Part shown: positions 50,583 through 59,386 of the stretch, piece after piece
How positions within the stretch are numbered: position 1 is the stretch's first letter
How the letters are laid out: every line of letters starts with the position of its first letter
Assembly (NCBI GenBank): GCA_001796335.1
Contig: MGMF01000026.1
Span: forward strand, 1 to 64,000
Length of the DNA: 64,000 bases
Direction: 5' to 3'
From: Chloroflexi bacterium GWB2_49_20
Lineage (GTDB): Bacteria; Chloroflexota; Anaerolineae; Anaerolineales; Villigracilaceae
Position numbers and translations under genes: made by a program
Notes under the pieces: generated by a model
What the model was told of the DNA's origin: nothing
Database searches by the model: none
What the model saw: only the letters and a program-made list of their open reading frames with translations

Positions 50583-51755
50583 ATGAATGAATTAAATACC
50601 CTGGATAAAGCGAAAGCGATCCACGAAAACCTGATTTCCTGGCGCAGGGATTTCCACATGCATCCTGAGTTGGGGTTTTGTGAACATCGCACAGCTGAAA
50701 AGGTGGCTGAAATCCTCGAAAACTTGGGCTTAGAGATCAAGAAAGGCGTGGGACGCACCGGTGTGGTGGCTGATATTGGTACAGGCAGCCCGGTGATTGC
50801 AATCAGGGCAGACATGGATGCTTTGCCCTTGCAGGAAAAGAATGATGTCAGCTATGTTTCTCAAAACCCGGGCTTAATGCATGCCTGCGGACACGATGCT
50901 CACACTGCGATGTTGCTCGGCGTGGCAACATTATTGGCGAACGAAAAATTTTCAGGAACTGTGCGACTCCTATTTCAACCGTCTGAAGAACGTGCCGATG
51001 AAGAAGGGATCAGCGGGGCACCCCGTATGGTCGAAGACGGTGCCATGCAGGGCGTGGACATGGTGATTGCTTTACATGTAGCTCCGATGACTCCCACCGG
51101 GCAGATCCAGATCGAATCTGGGCCAGCATCCGGTGGGGTGGATTCCTGGTTTGGAAGAATCATTGGCAAGGGGGGCCATGGAGCTTCCCCGCAAAAGACC
51201 ATTGATCCATTTTATATCTGCAGTCATGTCATTATGGCATTAAATGGAATCGTGTCCCGCCGAGTGGCTCCATTCTCACCCGCAGTAGTCAGCATTGGTT
51301 CATTACATGGTGGACATACTGAAAACGTGATCCCTGAACATGTGGATCTCACCGGTACTTTGAGATACACAGTAGAAGATGTTCAAAAAGAGCTGCATAC
51401 TGAAATTAGGCGCGCCTTCGAACTCTCACGCAATCTGGGAGGCGATTACGAACTTAAATTTGAGATCGGGGATCCGCCCATGATCAATGCTCCCCGGGCT
51501 GTTAAACTCATCTCGGCAGTCGCAGCAGATCTGATTGGTGCTGATAATGTCTTACCCATGGATAAAAGTCTAGGTGCTGAAGACTTTGGAGTATTTTCCA
51601 AAATTGCTCCAGGAGCTATGTTCTCTCTTGGATCACTAATTTCTGGAGATGAACGGGTCGGCCATAATCCATATTTTGATATTGATGAAGATGCCTTACC
51701 GATTGGAACTGCCATTCTTGTTGAATCTGCACTTAGATATCTGAAAGCAAAATAA
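50583..51755 (+). CDS. M20-family amidohydrolase (N-acyl-amino-acid/hippurate-type)
   Basis: A 390-residue metallopeptidase of the M20D type. Its dinuclear zinc site is carried by RADMDALPL, HACGHDAHTAM (Cys102, His104 and His107) and PSEER, with a later VGHNPYFDIDEDAL. The lid domain occupies roughly 180-290. Members cleave N-acyl amino acids, hippurate or auxin amides. It has no signal peptide, so substrates must enter first. It is between MttB paralogues 3 and 4 with six-base and one-base gaps, an unusual placement that suggests it releases a quaternary amine from an amide for the methyltransferases. Confidence 0.93.
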   Translation: MNELNTLDKAKAIHENLISWRRDFHMHPELGFCEHRTAEKVAEILENLGLEIKKGVGRTGVVADIGTGSPVIAIRADMDALPLQEKNDVSYVSQNPGLMHACGHDAHTAMLLGVATLLANEKFSGTVRLLFQPSEERADEEGISGAPRMVEDGAMQGVDMVIALHVAPMTPTGQIQIESGPASGGVDSWFGRIIGKGGHGASPQKTIDPFYICSHVIMALNGIVSRRVAPFSPAVVSIGSLHGGHTENVIPEHVDLTGTLRYTVEDVQKELHTEIRRAFELSRNLGGDYELKFEIGDPPMINAPRAVKLISAVAADLIGADNVLPMDKSLGAEDFGVFSKIAPGAMFSLGSLISGDERVGHNPYFDIDEDALPIGTAILVESALRYLKAK

Positions 51756-51756
51756 C

Positions 51757-53178
51757 GTGAATAATTCATTGACGGTTCGACCGGTGATGACTGTATTTAC
51801 CGACGAGCAGATCCAGCGTGTGCATGCTTATTCTTTGCGGATCCTGGCTGAAGTGGGAATCAGGGTTGATTCACACAGAGCACTACAGTATTTTGCCAAT
51901 GCCGATGGAGCAAGTATTGATGGGGATCGCGTCAAGATCCAACCGGAGTTGGTTGAGTGGGCAATAAAGACTGCCCCACATAGTATTGAGATCTACACGC
52001 GCAAAGGGGAAAAATCCTTTTGCCTTGGCCAGGACTCAACCAGGTTTGGGGTGGGGGTCACCAACCTTTTTTACCAAGAGCCTGATTCTGACCGGGTGAC
52101 ACCCTTCACGCGGAAGCATATGGGCATTGGGGCGCGGTTGGGGGAATCTTTGGATGCCTATGATCTGGTTTCAACCATTGGCGTTTTAAGAGATGCGCCC
52201 ATCGGTGAGGAAGACTTGTTGGGCACTTTGGAGATGGCAGCCAATACCCATAAACCACTGGTTCTGCTTATCTCAGATGCAAGTCAATTTGTACCTGTAT
52301 TGGAACTTCTTGAACATCTCGTGGGTGACCTGGCAGAAAAGCCATTTGCCATTCCTTACTTCAATCCGGTGACTCCCCTGGTGATTAATCAGGATACTGG
52401 CGATAAAATGTTGGATGCCATCGAACGCGGGCTTCCGATCATTTATTCAAACTATGGTATGGCGGGGACTACCACCCCAATAACCCCTTCAGGAGCCCTG
52501 GCATTATTGAATGCCGAATTGTTGGCTGGTCTGGTGCTCAGCCAATTGGTTAAACAGGGTACTAGGATAATTCTGGGCAGCCTGCCCGCTTTTTTTCATA
52601 TGAAAGTAATGATCGATTTCTACGATCCACACACTATTTTACTAAATGCAGCCTGTAGCGAGATGATGGCATATTACAAAATTCCCCATGCGGGTACGTC
52701 TGGCTCGGGATCCGGTTGGGGAATGGATCTGCCTGCCTCCGGCATCCTGTGGATGAATCATATCAGCGCCTGCCTTGGAAAAACCGGACTGTCACCTTTT
52801 GTAGGTGGAAGCCTGGGATCAAAAGCTTTTTCTCCCACGTGTGTGGTATATGCCAACGATATCATCATGCAAGCAAGACGTTTTGCAGATGGGTTCTGTT
52901 TGGATGACCTCTCGGTGGGAATGGATGAGATCTCGGCTGCGGGTCCTGGCGGTAATTATTTGACTGCCAGATCCACACGAAAAAACTATCAGAGTGCGTA
53001 TTTTGAGAGCCAAATTTTTCCGCATTTAAGTTTGGAAAAATGGCAGGAAAAAAGTCAACCAACGGCTGAAAAATACCTGGTTGATAAAACAATGCAATTG
53101 ATTACCGATGCAAAACCCCCTGAAGACCATGATGAAATCATCCATCGTGGAGAGGTGTTTATTCGAAACATAAAATAA
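51757..53178 (+). CDS. Non-pyrrolysine MttB-superfamily methyltransferase, paralogue 4
   Basis: The 473-residue protein starts with GTG 51757, one base after the M20 gene stop, and has FTDEQIQRVHAYSLRILAEVG, DGDRVKIQPELVEWAIKTAP, SNYGMAGTTTPITPSGALAL and GPGGNYLTARSTRKNYQSAY. It differs from paralogue 1 in the last motif (YLTARSTRKNY in place of FLSQKHTLKHM). The frame has no TAG and ends in TAA. It probably takes a different methylated amine from the other paralogues or a demethylation intermediate. It is the last gene before the ABC-importer operon. Confidence 0.92.
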   Translation: MNNSLTVRPVMTVFTDEQIQRVHAYSLRILAEVGIRVDSHRALQYFANADGASIDGDRVKIQPELVEWAIKTAPHSIEIYTRKGEKSFCLGQDSTRFGVGVTNLFYQEPDSDRVTPFTRKHMGIGARLGESLDAYDLVSTIGVLRDAPIGEEDLLGTLEMAANTHKPLVLLISDASQFVPVLELLEHLVGDLAEKPFAIPYFNPVTPLVINQDTGDKMLDAIERGLPIIYSNYGMAGTTTPITPSGALALLNAELLAGLVLSQLVKQGTRIILGSLPAFFHMKVMIDFYDPHTILLNAACSEMMAYYKIPHAGTSGSGSGWGMDLPASGILWMNHISACLGKTGLSPFVGGSLGSKAFSPTCVVYANDIIMQARRFADGFCLDDLSVGMDEISAAGPGGNYLTARSTRKNYQSAYFESQIFPHLSLEKWQEKSQPTAEKYLVDKTMQLITDAKPPEDHDEIIHRGEVFIRNIK

Positions 53179-53216
53179 TGTTCTAGAGTGGTATAAAAAT
53201 ATAAAAAATGTGTCAT

Positions 53217-53243
53217 AATATGGAATAAGCTTATTCTTATATT
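53217..53243. promoter_or_regulatory. Palindrome in the importer leader
   Basis: GAATAAGCTTATTC at 53223-53236 is a perfect 14-base palindrome, extended imperfectly to AATATGGAATAAG/CTTATTCTTATATT. It lies about 90 bases upstream of the substrate-binding-protein start. It may be an operator, or the terminator of the upstream MttB transcript, since no T-run is strong. A spare ribosome-binding sequence AAGGAGG follows at about 53248-53254 with no good start codon after it. Confidence 0.4.
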
Positions 53244-53334
53244 GAGAAAGGAGGTACATTGTAAGAGAAGTCAAGTTTATCCTGCTCCAATGATTTTCAC
53301 ATTTGATAATATCAAGGGAAGAGAGGAGAATGTT

Positions 53335-55035
53335 ATGTTAAATAAAAAGACAACTTCTAAATTGCTGGGTTTGATCATTATTGCCAGCATGCTTCTGGCT
53401 GCCTGTGGTGGCGGTGGAAATGCGACGGTAGCACCCACTGGGGCACCAACTGGAGCGCCAACCCAAGCACCCACCGAAGCACCCACCAGTGTAGTTCCCG
53501 CAGAGGAAAAGATAATCACCATTGCCTGGACACAGGAACCAAACTCGCTGAACCGTTCCTATTCGAGTATGTGGTATATGTCTGTCTTGACTGACATATA
53601 CAGCTGTTGGCCCTGGAATTATGATGTCGCCAATGAGCCTTATCCAAACCTACTGACTGAAATGCCCACTGTCTCCGACGACGGTCTGGTTGTGACTATG
53701 AAACTGCGGGATGATATCACCTGGTCAGATGGAGTCCCGATCACGTCTGAAGATTTTGTCTTCACACACGAGATGATCACAAGCACTGCCAACACTGTGG
53801 ATTCAGCTTATCCGTATGATAAGTTCACCATCTCGGCACCCGATGCACAGACGGTTGTGATGACTTTTGAAGAGGTTTTCACCTCCTGGCTGTCAACGCT
53901 CTGGCAAGGGGCTCTCATGCCCAAGCACATCTTGCAGCCAGTATTTGATGCTGATGGGACCATCGACCAGGCGGAGTGGAATATGGCTCCCACGGTTGGA
54001 TGCGGTCCATTCAACTTTACAACCTGGGAATCGGGCAGCTACCTGCGTTTTGACCGAAATGAGAATTACTGGGGACCGGCACCTAAGCTGGATGCCATTG
54101 TCTTCCAATTTGTTCCGGATGACGCCGCCCAGACTGCTGCCTGCCTGGCAGGAGACGCTGATGTTTGTTTCTGGCCTCCTTACGAAGATATTCCTGCTTT
54201 CAGAGACGCAGGATTGAACGTTGTTACTGAACCATCTGGTTACAACGAAGGTTGGTTCTTTAATTTCCGTGATATGGCCTCCCCGGGTATCAAAGATCTG
54301 GTTGTACGCAAGGCCATTGCCATGGGATTGAACCGACAGGCCAACACCGATCTTCGACTGGATGTGGTAAAAGTCACAGAAACATTCTGGGATGCAATGC
54401 CATCGTATGTTGATCCTTCCATCACCCCGTGGGCATATGATCCGGAAGCTGCCAAAGCACTTCTCGAAGAAAATGGATACGTCGATTCGGATGGTGATGG
54501 AATTCGTGAAGATAAAGACGGAAATCCTTTGACCATCACACAGGGTAATACCGACAAGACGGAACGGCAAAATTACCAGGCACTTGCCCAACAACAAATG
54601 CTGGCAATTGGTATTGACCTGCAGACCTTCAGCTATAATAGTGATATTCTGTTTGGCAGCTTTTCCGATAACGGCCCTGCTGCAATTGGAGACCTCGATA
54701 TCATGCAATGGTCGGATGTCCCTTACTTCCCGGATCCAGATACATCCTACTGGCTGTGCAGTGACCTGCCAACAGCCGACAACCCATATGGATATAACTA
54801 CTTTGGGTGTGATGAGACTTTGGATGCGCTTTTTCAGCAGCAAGTTGTCACTGTCGATCCAGAAGCACGTCAACAGATTTTCTGGCAGATTTCCAAATAT
54901 ATGCACGATAATGTGTATTACCTGGGTATTTGGGAAGATGGAGATGTCTGGATCGTAAACCCACGCTTGACAGGAGTAAAATTCTCAGGCGTAACCCCCT
55001 TCTTCAATATCACAGATTGGGATGTAACTCAATAA
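53335..55035 (+). CDS. Dipeptide/oligopeptide-type ABC substrate-binding lipoprotein
   Basis: The 566-residue protein starts at ATG 53335 (GAGGAGAATGTT before it). It has a lipoprotein signal with lipobox LLAACGGG, a Thr/Pro/Ala linker of repeats APTGAPTQAPTEAPT, and the SBP_bac_5 fold from about residue 65 (WTQEPNSLNRSYSS, VVTMKLRDDITWSDG, MAPTVGCGPF, RFDRNENYWG, LDAIVFQFV). It is tethered outside the membrane and captures the substrate for the permeases. The family also binds non-peptide ligands. It leads the five-gene importer set and lies downstream of four methyltransferase genes, so the ligand may be a peptide- or amide-linked methylated amine. Confidence 0.93.
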   Translation: MLNKKTTSKLLGLIIIASMLLAACGGGGNATVAPTGAPTGAPTQAPTEAPTSVVPAEEKIITIAWTQEPNSLNRSYSSMWYMSVLTDIYSCWPWNYDVANEPYPNLLTEMPTVSDDGLVVTMKLRDDITWSDGVPITSEDFVFTHEMITSTANTVDSAYPYDKFTISAPDAQTVVMTFEEVFTSWLSTLWQGALMPKHILQPVFDADGTIDQAEWNMAPTVGCGPFNFTTWESGSYLRFDRNENYWGPAPKLDAIVFQFVPDDAAQTAACLAGDADVCFWPPYEDIPAFRDAGLNVVTEPSGYNEGWFFNFRDMASPGIKDLVVRKAIAMGLNRQANTDLRLDVVKVTETFWDAMPSYVDPSITPWAYDPEAAKALLEENGYVDSDGDGIREDKDGNPLTITQGNTDKTERQNYQALAQQQMLAIGIDLQTFSYNSDILFGSFSDNGPAAIGDLDIMQWSDVPYFPDPDTSYWLCSDLPTADNPYGYNYFGCDETLDALFQQQVVTVDPEARQQIFWQISKYMHDNVYYLGIWEDGDVWIVNPRLTGVKFSGVTPFFNITDWDVTQ

Positions 55036-55058
55036 AAAAGATTTCGCTTTAGGTATAA

Positions 55059-55095
55059 ATCCTGGCTGGGTGGATTAACTTTACCCAGCCAGGAT
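55059..55095 (+). promoter_or_regulatory. Intercistronic hairpin between binding protein and permease genes
   Basis: A perfect 13-bp stem, ATCCTGGCTGGGT (55059-55071) with ACCCAGCCAGGAT (55083-55095), has an 11-base loop and no T-run. Such hairpins after binding-protein genes typically protect the upstream mRNA and reduce expression of the permeases relative to the binding protein. Confidence 0.75.
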
Positions 55096-55116
55096 GATTA
55101 AATCAGGAGTCTCCCG

Positions 55117-56151
55117 ATGGTAAGATATATCATTCGGCGTTTGTTACAGGCTATCCCTTTGCTCTTTATAATCAGTATTATGATCTTTATTCTATTGCAG
55201 AGTAGTGGAGATCCCCTGGCAACCATGGGGGGGCGGCGAACAACCCGTCCTGAAGACCGGGCACGCCTTTCCCGCATAATGGGGTTGGACCAACCAATTT
55301 ATTTACAATATGTGTACTGGTTGATTGGCAATGACTGGGTACAGATTGATGTAGATAACGATGGGACACCTGATACATACGGGCAGAGAAAAGGTGTATT
55401 GAGAGGTGATTTTGGCAATTCTCTGGTAAATCGGGGAAAAACAGCCCTGGAACTGATCAATGAGCGCTTACCGAATACACTGGTATTGATGATCCCGGCA
55501 GAAATCATCATTTTATTCTTTTCATTAGTGGTTGGTATTTATTCGGCATTACGGCAATACTCACTGACCGATCAATTGATCACCACCGGTTCATTTATCG
55601 GTTTTTCCATGCCTATTTTCTTCGTAGCCCTGGCCTCCATGTATATTTTTGCGGTGAATTTTAGAAAATGGGGACTCCCTTATTTACCCACAGTGGGTAT
55701 GTTTGACCCCAAAGTCGGCAAAACCTTTGGGCAGGTTGCCACTCACATGATTCTGCCGATTTTTAGCATGTCTCTGGTGAGCATATCAGGCTACAGCCGG
55801 TTTGTTCGGTCCCAGATGCTGGAAGTCATCAGCCAGGATTATATCCGCACGGCTTATGCCAAAGGTCTTTCCGAACGGATGGTTTTGATCGGGCATGCCT
55901 TAAAAAATGCAGCCATCCCATTTGTTACCCTGGTTGGAATAGACATTCCTTTCCTATTGGGTGGAGCAGTAATAACAGAAACGATCTTTGGCTGGCCAGG
56001 CATGGGAAGGTTATTTATTGACCATTTAACCCGCTATGATACTCCAGTGGTGATGGGGATACTGATGTTGATCTCTTTGGCAGTAGTGATTTGCCAGTTG
56101 CTGACAGATATTGTATACGGCTGGCTTGACCCGCGCATCCGGTATAACTAA
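55117..56151 (+). CDS. Peptide-type ABC transporter permease (DppB family)
   Basis: The 344-residue integral membrane protein has the DppB/OppB layout with the N-terminal MVRYIIRRLLQAIPLLF helix, an extracytoplasmic loop of about 80 residues (DPLATMGGRRTTRP to DFGNSLVNRGK), and six predicted helices. The EAA loop is RTAYAKGLSERMVLIGHALKNAAIP, where the ATPases contact it. It pairs with the DppC-type gene that starts 14 bases downstream. Together with the binding protein and two ATPases it forms a full importer. Confidence 0.92.
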   Translation: MVRYIIRRLLQAIPLLFIISIMIFILLQSSGDPLATMGGRRTTRPEDRARLSRIMGLDQPIYLQYVYWLIGNDWVQIDVDNDGTPDTYGQRKGVLRGDFGNSLVNRGKTALELINERLPNTLVLMIPAEIIILFFSLVVGIYSALRQYSLTDQLITTGSFIGFSMPIFFVALASMYIFAVNFRKWGLPYLPTVGMFDPKVGKTFGQVATHMILPIFSMSLVSISGYSRFVRSQMLEVISQDYIRTAYAKGLSERMVLIGHALKNAAIPFVTLVGIDIPFLLGGAVITETIFGWPGMGRLFIDHLTRYDTPVVMGILMLISLAVVICQLLTDIVYGWLDPRIRYN

Positions 56152-56165
56152 TACAGGTGGATTGC

Positions 56166-57119
56166 ATGGAAACCAATGTAACAAAGACTAATATTCCTGC
56201 CATTTCTGAAGTTGAAAAACCGCCTTTGTTATTAAGCCAACTGGTCTTTTTGCGCTTCAAACGGCATAAAATGGCTGTTGCCGGGGTGTTCATCCTCATT
56301 CTGATGATCTGCTATGCGATCGGGGGGACCTTTTTCAAGACAGAAGCCTTTTCATTGGTAACGGATACTTCCATCCGTCTGAATGCTCCTTCGTCAGTGC
56401 ATCTATTTGGAACAGACGCAGTTGGAAGAGATATCCTGGCCCGGACGATATACGGTGGACAGATCTCCCTCCTGATTGGATTGATTGCCATGATCCTCGA
56501 GGTGATCGTGGGAGTTTTGATTGGTGCCATTGCAGGATACTATGGTGGAATTTTGGATAGCATTTTGATGCGCTTTACCGAAGCCATGCTTAATATTCCA
56601 CAAATACCTTTGCTGCTTGTACTGGGAAAAATGCTGTCAGATAAAATCTCCCCGATTTCCTTATTCGGACGCCAATTCAGCGGAAGCGTAATTGTCATCA
56701 TCGCGGTGATTGGTTTAACCAGTTGGATGGGTCTGGCACGCATTGTGCGGGCTAATTTCCTTTCCTTGCGGGAGCAGGAGTTTGTTACTGCAGCAAGGTG
56801 TACCGGGACAAAAAACCGGTCCATCATTTTTGAGCATATCCTGCCCAATACCATGGCGCCCATTATAGTCAGCGCGACTTTGGCTGTGGCCAATGCCATC
56901 ATCAGTGAGGCCTACGTCAGCTTCCTGGGAGTGGGAGTGATGCCTCCCACTGCAACGTGGGGAAATATGCTGAATGGTGCCTATAACTATATTGAATCTG
57001 CACCCTGGTTGTGGATATTTCCAGGCAGTTTGATCGTATTGACGGTTCTTTCCATTAACTTTATTGGTGATGGTTTGCGCGATGCACTGGATCCACGCGC
57101 TTTGACCCAGGCAGAGTAG
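56166..57119 (+). CDS. Peptide-type ABC transporter permease (DppC family)
   Basis: A 317-residue DppC/OppC-type membrane protein from ATG 56166 (a GTG at 56157 is also possible). It has the N-terminal cytoplasmic leader, a first helix (MAVAGVFILILMICYAIGG), the FGTDAVGRDILARTIYGGQISLLIG segment typical of the family, and six helices. The EAA loop reads EFVTAARCTGTKNRSIIFEHILPN. It forms a heterodimer with the preceding permease. Its TAG stop lies eight bases before the ATPase start. Confidence 0.92.
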   Translation: METNVTKTNIPAISEVEKPPLLLSQLVFLRFKRHKMAVAGVFILILMICYAIGGTFFKTEAFSLVTDTSIRLNAPSSVHLFGTDAVGRDILARTIYGGQISLLIGLIAMILEVIVGVLIGAIAGYYGGILDSILMRFTEAMLNIPQIPLLLVLGKMLSDKISPISLFGRQFSGSVIVIIAVIGLTSWMGLARIVRANFLSLREQEFVTAARCTGTKNRSIIFEHILPNTMAPIIVSATLAVANAIISEAYVSFLGVGVMPPTATWGNMLNGAYNYIESAPWLWIFPGSLIVLTVLSINFIGDGLRDALDPRALTQAE

Positions 57120-57127
57120 GAGTTAAT

Positions 57128-58114
57128 TTGGGCGCATTGCTTGAAGTAAAAAACTTGAAGGTCCAGTTCAATACTCTGGAAGGGGTTGTCCAGGCGGTTA
57201 ATGGTGTTTCATTTATTGTTGAAAAAGGAAAGACGTTGGGGATCGTTGGTGAGAGCGGCTGTGGTAAGAGTGTCACAGTACTTTCGGTCATGCGCCTGAT
57301 CGCTGAACCTCCTGGCAAGATATCCAGCGGTGAAGTCCTCTTTGAAGGTAAAGATCTTCTCAAAATAGATAAAATCCATATGCAAAATATTCGCGGTCAA
57401 GAAATCGCCATGGTATTCCAGGATCCCATGACTTCTTTAAATCCAGTTCTGACCATTGGAAAGCAGATCAGTGAAGCAATTATTGTTCACCAGCACGTGA
57501 GTAACGAGGAAGCCTTCAAGCAAACAGTAAACTTACTTGAACTGGTGGGAATTCCACAAGCAGAAGCGCGCTACAACGATTTTCCGCATCAGTTTTCCGG
57601 GGGGATGCGCCAAAGGGTCATGATCGCGATGGGGCTTTCCTGCAACCCAAGTTTGTTGATCGCAGATGAGCCAACCACCTCCCTGGATGTAACCATCCAG
57701 GCACAGATCGTAGAGTTAACCAAAAGTCTGCAAAGCAAGTTTGGCATGTCAGTCATCTGGATCACCCACGACCTGGGCGTTATCGCAGAGATTGCTGACC
57801 GGGTGATCGTGATGTATGCGGGTTACATTGTAGAAGAAGCGGATGTATTCAGCATATTTGAAAACCCTGTCCATCCATATACCCTCTCGTTGCTGAAATC
57901 ACTGCCGCGCGTGGATAGCAGACGTTACGAACGCCTGGCGATCATCCCGGGGTCCCCACCTGACTGCATACACATGCCAGCTGGATGCCCATTTATGGTT
58001 CGTTGTGGATTTGCGATAGAGAGATGTGGAGTGGAAAACCCCCTCCTTGAAATTGTTGAAGATGATCATAAAGCAGCCTGTTGGGTGGATGTGAAAAATG
58101 GGAGGGCGGAATGA
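57128..58114 (+). CDS. Peptide-type ABC transporter ATPase (DppD family)
   Basis: The 328-residue ATPase has Walker A GESGCGKS, a Q-loop [12 protein letters not shown], the signature FSGGMRQR, Walker [13 protein letters not shown] and the switch His in [11 protein letters not shown]. Its C-terminal oligopeptide-importer extension ([20 protein letters not shown]) carries four cysteines that in some homologues hold an Fe-S cluster. The start is TTG 57128, preceded by AGGAG, and no ATG precedes the conserved LLEVKNLKV. It overlaps the next ATPase gene by four bases. Confidence 0.94.
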   Translation: MGALLEVKNLKVQFNTLEGVVQAVNGVSFIVEKGKTLGIVGESGCGKSVTVLSVMRLIAEPPGKISSGEVLFEGKDLLKIDKIHMQNIRGQEIAMVFQDPMTSLNPVLTIGKQISEAIIVHQHVSNEEAFKQTVNLLELVGIPQAEARYNDFPHQFSGGMRQRVMIAMGLSCNPSLLIADEPTTSLDVTIQAQIVELTKSLQSKFGMSVIWITHDLGVIAEIADRVIVMYAGYIVEEADVFSIFENPVHPYTLSLLKSLPRVDSRRYERLAIIPGSPPDCIHMPAGCPFMVRCGFAIERCGVENPLLEIVEDDHKAACWVDVKNGRAE

Positions 58115-59094
58115 CGGATAGGCAAATCCTGGTATCAGTTAAGAGGTTGAAAAAATATTTTCCGATCACACGCGGTATTTTGATCCAAAGAGAAGTTGGA
58201 TCTGTTAAAGCAGTTGATGATGTCTCCTTTGACATCTATGAAGGTGAAACATTGGGGTTGGTGGGTGAAAGCGGATGTGGAAAGACTACCTGTGGGCGTA
58301 CTTTAATGCAGCTATATCGCCCAACCGGTGGTGAGGTATGGTTTGATGGGGTTGACTTAACTAAAACCAAAGGGCAAAACTTGCGTCAGATGCGCAAAAA
58401 GATGCAAATGATCTTTCAAGATCCGTATGCATCTTTGAACCCGCGTTGGACGATTGCACGCATTGTGGGTGAGTCCTTGCGTGTTCATAAGATCATAACT
58501 GGAAAGAAAGCACAGGATGACCGGATCAAACAATTACTTGAGTTGGTGCAATTGAATCCTTCGCAATTGAACCGTTACCCGCATGAGTTCTCGGGTGGCC
58601 AACGCCAGAGAATTGGGGTAGCCCGGGCACTTGCCTCAAATCCAGATTTTATTGTATGCGATGAACCCATCTCAGCTTTAGATGTCTCCATCCAGGCGCA
58701 GGTGGTAAACCTGTTGGAAGATCTCCAAGACAAGGTTGGATTGACATACCTGTTCATCGCGCATGACTTAAGTATGGTCAGGCATATTTGCGACCGTGTG
58801 GCTGTCATGTATTTAGGAGTTATAGTTGAGAGCGGGCAGCGGGATGAATTGTATGATCACCCATTGCACCCGTATACGAAAGCATTATTATCCGCTGTGC
58901 CCATCCCGGACCCGCGTGCCACCCGGGCACGCCATCGTATTATTCTGGAAGGCGATGTTCCCAGCCCTGCCAATCCGCCCAAAGGTTGCCGTTTTCACCC
59001 ACGCTGCCCTATTGCTGGGGAAGAATGCAAAGTTATAGTACCTGAATGGCGGGAGGTGGCGTCCGAGCATTGGGTTGCCTGCCATAAAGTTTAA
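58111..59094 (+). CDS. Peptide-type ABC transporter ATPase (DppF family)
   Basis: A 327-residue ATPase with Walker [14 protein letters not shown]-loop [13 protein letters not shown], signature [15 protein letters not shown], Walker [19 protein letters not shown] and the switch His in [12 protein letters not shown]. The C-terminal oligopeptide region ([17 protein letters not shown]) completes the usual cysteine set. ATG 58111 overlaps the stop of the preceding ATPase gene (ATGA), a sign of coupled translation. It ends the importer operon; 292 bases of spacer follow. Confidence 0.94.
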   Translation: MTDRQILVSVKRLKKYFPITRGILIQREVGSVKAVDDVSFDIYEGETLGLVGESGCGKTTCGRTLMQLYRPTGGEVWFDGVDLTKTKGQNLRQMRKKMQMIFQDPYASLNPRWTIARIVGESLRVHKIITGKKAQDDRIKQLLELVQLNPSQLNRYPHEFSGGQRQRIGVARALASNPDFIVCDEPISALDVSIQAQVVNLLEDLQDKVGLTYLFIAHDLSMVRHICDRVAVMYLGVIVESGQRDELYDHPLHPYTKALLSAVPIPDPRATRARHRIILEGDVPSPANPPKGCRFHPRCPIAGEECKVIVPEWREVASEHWVACHKV

Positions 59095-59386
59095 GGTGTC
59101 GAATTTCAATCCCCCAACTTTCAACTCTTATTGAGAGGTTACAGTGCAGCATTGTATGGCATTAATAAAATAGTCTTAACTGCTCAGGTTAGTTACACTG
59201 AGGGGGCGTTCTGAGCGACCGATGTGCCTCCTATACGGTGAGGATGACAATTGCGCTTATAATATCCCGGTGTTCTTCCGGGGCAATGTTCCGATGTCCT
59301 TCTAGACATCTTCCCAAAGTTTTTTTGGGAGAAAGACAACCTGGCTGAGCGGTTACAAATAAACATATTTACTGGAGAAAAACGAT
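59095..59386. other. 292-base leader before the methyltransferase/RACo/homocysteine operon
   Basis: No gene is present. It contains a TATAAT box (59258-59263) without a good -35 partner, a hairpin GATGTC/GACATC (59293-59310), and a second hairpin TCCCAAA/TTTGGGA (59312-59330) with a T-rich loop, both shortly before the ATG at 59387. No B12-riboswitch consensus was recognised. It suggests that the last three genes form their own transcript. Confidence 0.5.

Noticed and set aside
44300-53178. Possible pyrrolysine-encoding amber codons in the MttB genes
   Set aside because: All four frames are open from start to stop with no TAG, and they end in TGA or TAA. No pyl genes are visible, so a pyrrolysine-dependent system is not supported.
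53893-54906. Long reverse-strand open frame inside the binding-protein gene
   Set aside because: It lies wholly antisense to a clear SBP_bac_5 gene and its translation has no recognisable domain; a codon-bias shadow.
59095-59386. Cobalamin riboswitch before the corrinoid-related operon
   Set aside because: No B12-box-like sequence was found by eye in the spacer, so it is listed only as a structured leader.
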